A DNA stretch of 64,000 nt, taken from positions 3,179,501 through 3,243,500 of the forward strand of contig NC_018011.1 of assembly GCF_000265365.1 (NCBI RefSeq). Direction: 5' to 3'. How positions within the stretch are numbered: position 1 is the first letter of the stretch; each line of letters starts with the position of its first letter. Under the pieces are notes generated by a model. The model was not told the DNA's origin. It did not search any database and saw only the letters and a program-made list of their open reading frames with translations. A program made the position numbers and the translations under genes. Shown in pieces: positions 9,237 through 16,002 of this stretch. This DNA is from Alistipes finegoldii DSM 17242 (lineage in GTDB: Bacteria; Bacteroidota; Bacteroidia; Bacteroidales; Rikenellaceae).

Positions 9237-9761
9237 TTAGTCCTTCGATGGCTTGGGCTCTTTCCCGCTCTCGCGGACAATGCGCTCCTCGACTAAGGCC
9301 TGCAATTTTTTTAAGTAAGCATTCTCGGCACGAAGATACTCCAGTTCCTTAAGCAACTCTTCGTGCGGAGTCGTTTTGAGTTTGACTTTTTTAGTCTTCG
9401 ATTTACTCATGGCCGGCCTCCTTCTTTGCGGTTTACGCCGCAGGCCTTCAGCACCTTGGTTTTGATAGAGCCGCTCCCATTGACGAATAACAAAAGGGCC
9501 CGGAATGCCGAAATGCACTGCTGTCTCCAGCAAAGATAGATGATTTTGGTGCATATGCTTCAAAACTGACAACTTAAATTCTGCACTGTAGCTACCGTGG
9601 CGCAGCTTAAGGCCGGCAAGGCCATGGCGCTCGAATAATGTTACCCACAAGTGAACTTGCGAGCGGCCACAGCCCAAGTGACATCCGGCTTCCCTAACCG
9701 AAAGTCCGCCTTCGAGTACCAGTTTTACGGCCTTTAAACGAATCTCATAATTATATTTCAT
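9237..9761 (-). CDS. IS3-family OrfA (DNA-binding helper)
   Basis: The 174-residue OrfA has two tandem helix-turn-helix regions (YEIRLKAVKLVLEGGLSV and YSAEFKLSVLKHMHQNH) and a C-terminal coiled coil/leucine-zipper segment (HEELLKELEYLRAENAYL), the IS150-group layout for end recognition and dimerisation. The start is the ATG at 9761, which directly follows a TTTTTT run. A longer reading would run through the terminal inverted repeat and out of the element. No Shine-Dalgarno site is visible. Confidence 0.92.
   Translation of the reverse strand: MKYNYEIRLKAVKLVLEGGLSVREAGCHLGCGRSQVHLWVTLFERHGLAGLKLRHGSYSAEFKLSVLKHMHQNHLSLLETAVHFGIPGPFVIRQWERLYQNQGAEGLRRKPQRRRPAMSKSKTKKVKLKTTPHEELLKELEYLRAENAYLKKLQALVEERIVRESGKEPKPSKD
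9306..9312 (-). other. Programmed -1 frameshift site (A7)
   Basis: On the minus strand orfA reads TTA AAA AAA TTG; a -1 slip continues as ATT GCA GGC and stays open into orfB. This is the usual A6/A7 recoding signal of IS3-family elements. Confidence 0.75.
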
Positions 9762-9796
9762 AAAAAACACCCCAAAAGTGTCCAACTTTTGGGGTG
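9762..9796 (-). terminator. Terminator hairpin between the IS end and orfA start
   Basis: Perfect 12-bp inverted repeat (9768-9779 CACCCCAAAAGT with 9785-9796), 5-nt loop, followed on the minus strand by T6 that abuts the ATG of orfA. One arm is part of the terminal inverted repeat. It should stop transcription entering from outside. Confidence 0.7.
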
Positions 9797-9970
9797 CAGT
9801 ACACGATTTGTCCGCTTTTCTTCGGCCGGCGCTCCGCCCGCTTCCCATGCACCGCCCCTCCTTGACGCTCCGTTCTTTCATATCCGGTTTTGCGCCTTAT
9901 CCGAAAATCCGTGCGGAGAATCTTTCCGGCGCGGGTGCGCAGTCGCCATATTTTTACTATTTTTGTCTGC

Positions 9971-10756
9971 ATGAAACTTACCTTTCTGGGAACGGGCACC
10001 TCGCAGGGTGTCCCTGTCATCGGATGCCGCTGCCGGGTCTGCACTTCGTCCGACCGGCGCGACGACCGTCTGCGCACCTCGGCCATGGTCGAGGCGGGGG
10101 ACGTGCGCATCGTCATCGACGCCGGACCCGATTTCCGCTGTCAGATGCTGCGCACCGGCGTCCGCCGTATCGACGCCATTCTGCTGACGCACGAACATAA
10201 GGACCATATCGGCGGGCTGGACGACGTGCGGGCCTTCAATTTCGTCGATTACCCGCCGACGATCCACCGCATCGACCTCTATGCGGCTCCCCGCACCCTC
10301 GATGTCGTGCGCAAGGATTTCGACTACGCCTTCGCGCAGGACAAGTACCGGGGCGTTCCGGAAATCGAACTGCACGAGATCGACGTTACGCGGCCTTTCA
10401 GCGTCAAAGGTGTCGAAATCCTCCCCGTTTCGGGACACCATTCGGAACGCTTTGCAGTGACGGGATTCCGCATCGGCAGGCTGGCCTACCTGACCGACTT
10501 CAAGACCATTGCGGACGCCGAAGTCGAAAAACTGACCGGTCTCGACGTGTTGGTGGTCAATGCGCTCCGTTTTGCCGAGCATTATTCGCACTTCAATGTG
10601 GCCGAGGCGCTGGAGCTGATCGCCCGTGTCTCGCCGCGCGAAGCCTACCTGACCCATATGTCCCACGACATCGGCCTGCACGCCGAGACGGAGCCGACGC
10701 TTCCGCCCCATGTGCATATGGCCTACGATACTTTGGAAATTGAAATAAACGATTGA
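9971..10756 (+). CDS. MBL-fold metallo-hydrolase, PhnP-like
   Basis: Zinc-dependent hydrolase of the metallo-beta-lactamase fold. From MKLTFLGTGTSQGVP (the PhnP/YcbC-type opening) it has 261 residues with a CRCRVC cysteine cluster near residues 20-25, the metal motif THEHKDHIGG, later HHSERFAVTGF, YLTDFKT and THMSHDIGLH. PhnP-like members cleave cyclic phosphodiesters such as cyclic ribose phosphates; the exact substrate here is not shown. Start set at the ATG because the upstream reading runs toward the IS end. The SDR gene begins 1 bp after its stop, so they form an operon. Confidence 0.88.
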   Translation: MKLTFLGTGTSQGVPVIGCRCRVCTSSDRRDDRLRTSAMVEAGDVRIVIDAGPDFRCQMLRTGVRRIDAILLTHEHKDHIGGLDDVRAFNFVDYPPTIHRIDLYAAPRTLDVVRKDFDYAFAQDKYRGVPEIELHEIDVTRPFSVKGVEILPVSGHHSERFAVTGFRIGRLAYLTDFKTIADAEVEKLTGLDVLVVNALRFAEHYSHFNVAEALELIARVSPREAYLTHMSHDIGLHAETEPTLPPHVHMAYDTLEIEIND

Positions 10757-10757
10757 T

Positions 10758-11573
10758 ATGAAAAACTTTAAGGATAAAGTCGTCATCGTGACGGGCGCTT
10801 CGTCGGGCATCGGCGAGGCGATGGCACGCGAATTCGCCGCGCAGGGCGCGCGGGTAGTGCTGGGTGCGCGCAGCGTGCAGAAACTGCAGCTCATCGCGGG
10901 CGAAATCCGCTCACAGGGCGGGCAGGCCGCCTACTGCGGCGTCGATGTGACGAACGTCGACGAGTGCCGCCGGTTGATCGAGACCGCCGTGAACGAGTTC
11001 GGCGGAATCGACGTGCTGGTCTGCAATGCCGGGCTTTCGATGCGTGCGATCTTCGACGATGTGGACCTCGGCGTGCTTCACCGCCTGATGGACGTCAACT
11101 TCTGGGGTACGGTCAATTGCTGTAAATTCGCGCTGCCGTATCTTCAGCAGTCGCACGGTTCCATCGTCGGCATCTCGTCCGTCGCGGGGCTGCACGGTCT
11201 TCCGGGGCGGACGGGCTATTCGGCGTCGAAATACGCCATGACGGGTTTTCTCGAAACCCTGCGCATCGAGAATCTCAAAAAGGGCCTGCACGTCATGATC
11301 GCCTGCCCCGGCTTCACGGCTTCGAACGTCCGCTTCTCGGCCCTCACGGCCGACGGGTCGGCGCAGGGCGAAACCCCGCGCAACGAGGCCAAGATGATGA
11401 CTTCCGCCGAGGTCGCCCGGATCGTCGCCCGCGGCGTCCTGAAGCGCAAGCGTCTCTGCCTGATGGAGAGCGAGGGGCGCGCCACCCATTTCGTCAAGAA
11501 ATTCGCGCCGGGTTTCCTCGACAGGATGTTCTATCTGGTGATGTCCAAAGAACCCGATTCGCCCTTGAAATAG
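10758..11573 (+). CDS. SDR-family oxidoreductase
   Basis: A 271-residue classical short-chain dehydrogenase/reductase. NAD(P)-binding TGASSGIGEAMA is at residues 13-24, the structural NAG motif in LVCNAGLS, the catalytic Ser in VGISSVAG and the catalytic YSASK pair; LGARS after strand two suggests NADP preference. The C-terminus (GFLDRMFYLVMSK) is hydrophobic and could touch the membrane, as in ketosphinganine-reductase-like members. Substrate unknown. Co-transcribed with the MBL hydrolase. Confidence 0.88.
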   Translation: MKNFKDKVVIVTGASSGIGEAMAREFAAQGARVVLGARSVQKLQLIAGEIRSQGGQAAYCGVDVTNVDECRRLIETAVNEFGGIDVLVCNAGLSMRAIFDDVDLGVLHRLMDVNFWGTVNCCKFALPYLQQSHGSIVGISSVAGLHGLPGRTGYSASKYAMTGFLETLRIENLKKGLHVMIACPGFTASNVRFSALTADGSAQGETPRNEAKMMTSAEVARIVARGVLKRKRLCLMESEGRATHFVKKFAPGFLDRMFYLVMSKEPDSPLK

Positions 11574-11644
11574 CTCCGGACTCCGGCGAAAAATGGAGCG
11601 GAAATGGACCGGGCGGTTGCATGTCCGGCACGGCTGAAAGAAAA

Positions 11645-11675
11645 GGCGTCCTGTTTTCAGGACGCCTCTTTTGTT
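11645..11675 (-). terminator. Bidirectional terminator between SDR gene and tatC
   Basis: 9-bp stem GGCGTCCTG (11645-11653) with 11658-11666, TTTT loop, T-rich after the stem on the plus strand and A-rich before it, so it can serve both converging genes. Confidence 0.85.
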
Positions 11676-11685
11676 CGTTCGGAGT

Positions 11686-12522
11686 CTATTTCCCCTCCGT
11701 TGTTGTTCCCTCCGTCCCGGAGCTTCTCCGCAGCGTCCGTTCCGAAATCCGGATGCTGTATTCGTACAATCCGAACAACGGCAGCAGGACCAGAATCATG
11801 CTGAATACGTCGGGCGGGGTGATGACCGCCGAGAGAATCGCCAGCGCGACGAGGGCGTGGCGGCGGTAGCGGCGCAGGAAATCGGGGCTTACGAGACCCA
11901 TGCGGGTCAGGAAATAGACCAGCAGCGGCAGCTGAAACACCACGGCGCAGGCGATCGAGACGTTGAGCACGGTCGAGAGGTAGGAGCCGACGTCGATCAT
12001 GTTGGTCACCTGCTCGCTGACGCTGTACTGAGACAGGAATCCGATCGTCAGCGGCGCGATTACGAAATAGCCGAACAGCAGTCCCGCGAAAAATCCCGCC
12101 GAGACATAGAACACGAATCTCCGGCATCCGCGCAGTTCGCGCTCGGTAAGCGCCGGGCGCGCGAAGCGCCACAACTCCCACAGCAGGTAGGGAAATCCGA
12201 TGCAGAAGGCCGCGACCATCGAGATTTTGAGGTGCAGGTTGAACTGTCCGGCCATCGCCGTATTGATGAGCTGCATGCGCTCGATCCCCGGCACGAATTC
12301 GATCCCTGCCAGTCCGGCCATCCATACCAGCAGCCGGTTGGTCGGAAATCCGGCCGACATAGGGCCGAACAGCACTCCGTCGATCAGCAGCCCTTTGCAG
12401 AGGAATGCGGCCACGGCCAGCGCCAGTATCGCCAGCACACCGCGCACCAAATGGGGCCGGAGCGCGTCAATGTGCTCGGCAAAGGTCATTTCGTCCGTGT
12501 CGCTGCGTTTTTGGCCGGACAT
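11686..12522 (-). CDS. tatC: Twin-arginine translocase subunit TatC
   Basis: Core receptor and channel component of the Tat export system for folded proteins. The 278 residues include the N-terminal amphipathic segment MTFAEHIDALRPHLVRG (the conserved E-H-L/I-x-x-L-R region) and six predicted membrane helices, with FARPALTERELR between helices. It lies 6 bp after tatA; together they make a minimal TatA-TatC system, and no separate TatB is present in the window. Confidence 0.95.
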   Translation of the reverse strand: MSGQKRSDTDEMTFAEHIDALRPHLVRGVLAILALAVAAFLCKGLLIDGVLFGPMSAGFPTNRLLVWMAGLAGIEFVPGIERMQLINTAMAGQFNLHLKISMVAAFCIGFPYLLWELWRFARPALTERELRGCRRFVFYVSAGFFAGLLFGYFVIAPLTIGFLSQYSVSEQVTNMIDVGSYLSTVLNVSIACAVVFQLPLLVYFLTRMGLVSPDFLRRYRRHALVALAILSAVITPPDVFSMILVLLPLFGLYEYSIRISERTLRRSSGTEGTTTEGK

Positions 12523-12528
12523 GCGGGC

Positions 12529-12771
12529 TTATTTCTTTTCTTCGGGGGTTTCTTTCCGGGATTCCTGCGGCGCGGCCTGCTCTTTCCCGTTCTTCTCGTC
12601 GCCTGCCGCGGGATTTTCCATGGCGTCCTTGAACTCCCTGACGCCGCGGCCCATGCCGCGCATCAGTTCGGGTATTTTCTTGCCGCCGAAGAAGATGACG
12701 ACGATCAGCAGGATGACCAGTATTTCCGTCAGGCCGATTTTGCCCAGAAACAGCGGGTGAATGAACATCAT
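12529..12771 (-). CDS. tatA: Twin-arginine translocase subunit TatA/E
   Basis: An 80-residue pore-forming Tat subunit: one N-terminal helix (LTEILVILLIVVIFFGGKKIPE with the FGxxKLPE-like hinge FGGKKIPE), then an amphipathic helix LMRGMGRGVREFKDAM, and a charged Glu/Lys-rich tail. The size fits TatA/E rather than TatB. A -7 box TACATTTG lies at 12820-12827 on the minus strand. It begins with two adjacent ATG codons; the first is used here. First gene of tatA-tatC. Confidence 0.93.
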   Translation of the reverse strand: MMFIHPLFLGKIGLTEILVILLIVVIFFGGKKIPELMRGMGRGVREFKDAMENPAAGDEKNGKEQAAPQESRKETPEEKK

Positions 12772-12861
12772 TGTTTTATCGGTTTTCGTTCGTTGCGGGG
12801 CGGAGTCTCCGCCTCAGCGCAAATGTAATAAGAATTTCCGAAACCTCCCTCTTCCGGTTGA

Positions 12862-12936
12862 AAAAAGCGGAACGCATTTGTGATGCGTCCCGCCCTGTAC
12901 GGTTTGCGAAATGCGTTCCGGCTCCGAAACGCATTT
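12862..12936 (-). promoter_or_regulatory. Competing hairpins / terminator between prs and tatA
   Basis: Three copies of a 12-mer: 12925-12936 and 12868-12879 in one orientation, 12909-12920 inverted. On the prs-tatA strand the first two pair into a tight hairpin (4-nt loop, one G-U), while the second and third pair into a 12-bp hairpin followed by CGCTTTTTT, an intrinsic terminator. The two folds exclude each other. It lies upstream of the tatA -7 box. Confidence 0.6.
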
Positions 12937-13019
12937 ACGCTGAATCTTCTCTTTGGAGTTGCCGGCCGAATCTCCGCTACAATGCACCCGCCCGAACCGG
13001 TTCGCCCTTTGGGGTATTC

Positions 13020-13961
13020 CTATTTGAAGAATATCGACGAAATTTCCTTGTAGTTGTGTACGCGCTCGATCACGTCGGCGAACATGTCGGCGATGGTCAG
13101 CACCGTGAATTTGTGCAGGTCCTTGTCGGGGTTGAGCGGAATGGTGTCCGTCACGATTACCTCCTCCAGCGCGCTGTCGTTGATGCGCTCGTAAGCCGGG
13201 CCCGAAAGCACGGGGTGGGTGATGGCGGCGCGGACACTCTTCGCCCCGCGCGACATGAGCATGTCGGCGGCCATGCAGATCGTGCCCGCCGTGTCGATCA
13301 TGTCGTCCACGATCAGGATGTTGCGGCCTTCGACCTCGCCGATGGCGGTCATTTTGCCCACGACGTTGGCCTTGGCGCGCTCCTTGTGCGAAATGATGAT
13401 CGGGGTGCCGAGCAGCTTGGCGTAGGTGTTGGCGCGTTTGGCGCCGCCCATGTCGGGAGCGGCGATCGAGAGGTCCTCGATTTTCAGGCTTTTGATATAG
13501 GGAATGAAGATGCCGCTGGCATAGAGCGCATCGACCGGAACGTCGAAGAATCCCTGAATCTGGTCGGCGTGAAGGTCCATCGTCATCACGCGGTCCACGC
13601 CTGCGGCCATCAGCAGGTTGGCTACCAGTTTGGCGCCGATCGGCACGCGGGGACGGTCCTTGCGGTCCTGCCGCGCCCACCCGAAGTAGGGGATCACGGC
13701 CACGACCTTGTAGGCCGAGGCGCGGCGTGCGGCGTCGATCATCATCAACAGCTCCATCAGGTTGTCCGAGGGCGGGAACGTGGACTGGATGATGAATACC
13801 GTGCAGCCGCGGATCGACTCGTTGTAGCAGGGCTGGAATTCACCGTCGCTGAAGCGCAGGACTTCCGATTGTCCGAGTGTCGTACCGAAACTTGCCGCGA
13901 TTTTCTCGGCCAGATATTCCGAGCCGCGACCTGAGAAAATTTTGATTTTGTGGATAGCCAT
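13020..13961 (-). CDS. prs: Ribose-phosphate pyrophosphokinase Prs
   Basis: Makes phosphoribosyl pyrophosphate from ribose 5-phosphate and ATP for nucleotide, His and Trp synthesis. Starting at MAIHKIKIFSGRGSEYLAEK gives 313 residues, the normal length; an upstream in-frame start would add about 12 unmatched residues. Visible motifs: FSDGEFQP, IQSTFPPSDNLMELL, PYFGWARQDRKDRPR, the metal-binding MDLHADQIQGFF, and the PRPP loop VDDMIDTAGT. A -7 box TATATTTG is at 13984-13991 on the minus strand. Confidence 0.97.
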   Translation of the reverse strand: MAIHKIKIFSGRGSEYLAEKIAASFGTTLGQSEVLRFSDGEFQPCYNESIRGCTVFIIQSTFPPSDNLMELLMMIDAARRASAYKVVAVIPYFGWARQDRKDRPRVPIGAKLVANLLMAAGVDRVMTMDLHADQIQGFFDVPVDALYASGIFIPYIKSLKIEDLSIAAPDMGGAKRANTYAKLLGTPIIISHKERAKANVVGKMTAIGEVEGRNILIVDDMIDTAGTICMAADMLMSRGAKSVRAAITHPVLSGPAYERINDSALEEVIVTDTIPLNPDKDLHKFTVLTIADMFADVIERVHNYKEISSIFFK

Positions 13962-14044
13962 AGAAGATGGATTTTTGATGGTGCAAATATAGGACAACGC
14001 GGCGAAAAAACGTTCCCTCCGGACGACCTTTTTTCAACAATCGG

Positions 14045-14638
14045 TTAAACATTCAGGCATTCGCCGATAAAACCGAGTATCTCCTCGCGTCCCGTGCCGT
14101 GCTGGCTCGACGAGACGAACATCCGGGGCAGCTCCTCCCACTGCTCCGCGAGCGCCGCCCGGTAGCGTTCGACGCTCTTTTCGCGCTGCGTTTTCGAGAG
14201 TTTGTCGGCCTTGGTGAATATCACGGCGAACGGAATGCCGTTCATGCCGAGCATTTCGATGAACTGCAGGTCGATCTTCTGGGGTTCGAGCCGGATGTCC
14301 GCCAATACGAACAGGAAGTGCATCTTCTCGCACTTGAGCACATAGTCGGTGATGATTTTGGAGAACTCGCTGCGTTTGGTTTTCGACGTGCGGGCGTATC
14401 CGTAGCCGGGCAGATCCACCAGATACCATGCGTTGTCGATCAGGAAGTGGTTGATGAGCCGTGTCTTGCCTGGCGTTCCCGATACTTTGGCCAGCCCCTG
14501 CCGTCCGGTGAGCATGTTGATGAGCGACGACTTGCCGACGTTGCTGCGCCCGATGAAGGCGATGTCTTTCAGCGCGTCTTTGGGCACCTGCGAAATACGC
14601 TCGGAACTGCACTTGAATTCGGCTTTGTTGATCTGCAT
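14045..14638 (-). CDS. engB: Ribosome biogenesis GTPase EngB/YsxC
   Basis: Small GTPase needed for large-subunit ribosome assembly. From MQINKAEFKCSSE the protein is 197 residues. G1 is GRSNVGKSSL, G2/switch I GTPGKTRLIN, G3 DLPGYGYA (residues around 75-82, the TrmE-Era-EngA class signature), and G4 TKADKLSK. The longer in-frame reading to 14731 would include the promoter, so the ATG at 14638 is preferred. It converges with nothing: prs follows 83 bp downstream on the same strand. Confidence 0.95.
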   Translation of the reverse strand: MQINKAEFKCSSERISQVPKDALKDIAFIGRSNVGKSSLINMLTGRQGLAKVSGTPGKTRLINHFLIDNAWYLVDLPGYGYARTSKTKRSEFSKIITDYVLKCEKMHFLFVLADIRLEPQKIDLQFIEMLGMNGIPFAVIFTKADKLSKTQREKSVERYRAALAEQWEELPRMFVSSSQHGTGREEILGFIGECLNV

Positions 14639-14711
14639 GTTGTCGGAGTTTGCGGCAAAGACAGTGCGGGCCGGGCGCCGGGCCGCTGTCTGTCTGAGCG
14701 GATGTCTGCTG

Positions 14712-14742
14712 CAAAGATAGCATTTTAGCATCTATATACAAA
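14712..14742 (-). promoter_or_regulatory. engB promoter
   Basis: On the minus strand TTTG (14739-14742), 19-bp spacer, TATCTTTG (14712-14719); a near-perfect Bacteroidota promoter about 73 bp before the ATG. Confidence 0.75.
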
Positions 14743-14774
14743 TTATACCGCATGGGAAAACCGCCGGTCGTTTT

Positions 14775-14860
14775 CGCCGCCTTCGGCGTCGTTTGCAATT
14801 CTGACCCACCCCCAAACCCCCGCCTCAGGCAGGGGCTTAGTGCCGCGAAGCGGCAAAATA
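14775..14860. repeat. Extragenic structured element with G-runs
   Basis: Between engB and the phosphatase gene lie, in order, a hairpin (CGCCG, CCTT loop, CGGCG), a C-rich tract (14804-14822; G5-TTT-G5-T-G3 on the minus strand), an imperfect inverted repeat, and a perfect hairpin TGCCGC-GAA-GCGGCA. This looks like a REP-like extragenic repeat; copies elsewhere in the genome cannot be checked here. Confidence 0.45.
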
Positions 14861-14912
14861 GGTGCTGACGAACGGTCGTGTAAAATGGTATATGGGGCCC
14901 CTGCTCCGGAGT

Positions 14913-15665
14913 CTACCAGACGAGCGACACCCACAGCGGGCAGTGGTCCGAAGCGACGGTGGTGTAATCCACCGTGCGTTCGGCGATTTTCGCCGACTGC
15001 GGCAGGCCGCGGCCCAGTATGTAGTCGATGCGTATCGAAGGACGGTCCGAGGGGAACGTAAGCTGCGCGGTGTCCGACAGCGGCCTGAATTCGCCGCCCA
15101 GCCCGCCGAGTACCTTCCCGGCGTCGTCCATGTTGAAGTCGCCCGCCAGCAGCACGGGTTTGCGGCAGGTGTCGGTGGCTTGACGGATGATCGGCAGCGA
15201 TGCTCGCTGGTCTTCGGGCGTGAGCGATAGGTGCGTGACGCAGACCACATAGCCGGGAAATTCCGCCATCAGCAGCACGCGCGCCTCTTCGCGCCCCGGA
15301 AGCGGGATGCGGCGCACCGAGAGCGGCTCGGCGCGCGACAGCAGCCCGATGCCGTAACCTCCGCCGTCGTAATCAATCGCGCGGCAGAAACGGGCGTGCA
15401 TGCCCGTCATCCGGCCCAGCTCTTCGGGGATGAAGCGGCCGTTCATGCGTCCCGTCACGCTGTCCACCTCCTGCAGGGCCACCACGTCGGGCGCGACCCG
15501 GCCGATGACCTCGGCGATGCGGCCGAGGTCCTGTACGTCGTCCGCTCCGCGGCCGTTTCGGATGTTGTAACTCATGAATTTCACGGCCGTGGTCTGCGTC
15601 GTGCAGGCCGCCGGCATCAGGGCGCAGAACAGAACTGCCAGTGCGACGGAAAAATATTGCTTCAT
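14913..15665 (-). CDS. Endonuclease/exonuclease/phosphatase-family lipoprotein
   Basis: Secreted member of the EEP (DNase I-like) fold. From MKQYFSVALAVLFCALMPAAC, a signal peptide with lipobox, it has 250 residues. The catalytic landmarks are present: MSYNIRNG (Asn), VVALQEVDS (metal-binding Glu), the CVTHLSLTPEDQ block, LLAGDFNMD (Asp/Asn), IDYILG and SDHCPLWVSL (Asp-His). EEP lipoproteins of this kind may act on nucleic acids, phospholipids or sugar phosphates; the substrate is not decidable. An earlier in-frame start would displace the signal peptide. Confidence 0.9.
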   Translation of the reverse strand: MKQYFSVALAVLFCALMPAACTTQTTAVKFMSYNIRNGRGADDVQDLGRIAEVIGRVAPDVVALQEVDSVTGRMNGRFIPEELGRMTGMHARFCRAIDYDGGGYGIGLLSRAEPLSVRRIPLPGREEARVLLMAEFPGYVVCVTHLSLTPEDQRASLPIIRQATDTCRKPVLLAGDFNMDDAGKVLGGLGGEFRPLSDTAQLTFPSDRPSIRIDYILGRGLPQSAKIAERTVDYTTVASDHCPLWVSLVW

Positions 15666-15684
15666 GACTTTTCGGGATTTTCCG

Positions 15685-15716
15685 CAAAGGTAATACAACC
15701 TCCCCTGAATGGCAAA
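15685..15716 (-). promoter_or_regulatory. Promoter of the EEP-phosphatase gene
   Basis: On the minus strand TTTG (15713-15716), 20-bp spacer, TACCTTTG (15685-15692), 19 bp before the ATG. Confidence 0.75.
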
Positions 15717-15730
15717 TAATCCGGCCCGCC

Positions 15731-15854
15731 GTTGTGTCCGCCGTTGTGTCCGCCGTTGTGTCCGCCGTTGCGTCCGGCGTTGTGTCCGGCGTTGTGTCCG
15801 GCGTTGTGTCCGGCGTCCTCGTCCGGCGTTCCTGTCCGGCGTTCCCTTCCGCCG
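15731..15854. repeat. 12-bp tandem repeat array (GTTGTGTCCGSC)
   Basis: Seven head-to-tail 12-mers from 15731 to 15814, the first three GTTGTGTCCGCC and the later ones ending GGC, then about three degenerate 13-mers. It fills much of the 337-bp gap between two divergent genes, next to both promoter areas. No convincing coding potential. Confidence 0.85.
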
Positions 15855-16002
15855 TGACCGCGGCGTGGGTTCCGGCGGCGATGGTTAATGCAGACTAAAA
15901 ACCGGATATTCAGATTTTTCGGACTTTTCCCGTTGTTATTCCCGGTAATTTTTCGTACCTTTTAGCATCCGATTTGCATCTTGCATCGGAGTAAATACAT
16001 CT

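Larger units (their letters stand above)
8386..9798 (-). mobile_element. IS3-family (IS150-like) insertion sequence
   Basis: A complete-looking 1.41-kb element. Terminal inverted repeats begin TGCACCCCAAATATTGGAC at the left (8386) and, read inward from 9798, TGCACCCCAAAAGTTGGAC at the right; both start with the IS3-typical TG. It carries orfA and orfB on the minus strand in frames that differ by -1, joined by a slippery A7 tract. No 3-4 bp target duplication is visible (AAG on the left, GTA on the right), so it may be old or rearranged. It separates argS from the MBL-hydrolase gene and disrupts neither. Confidence 0.92.
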
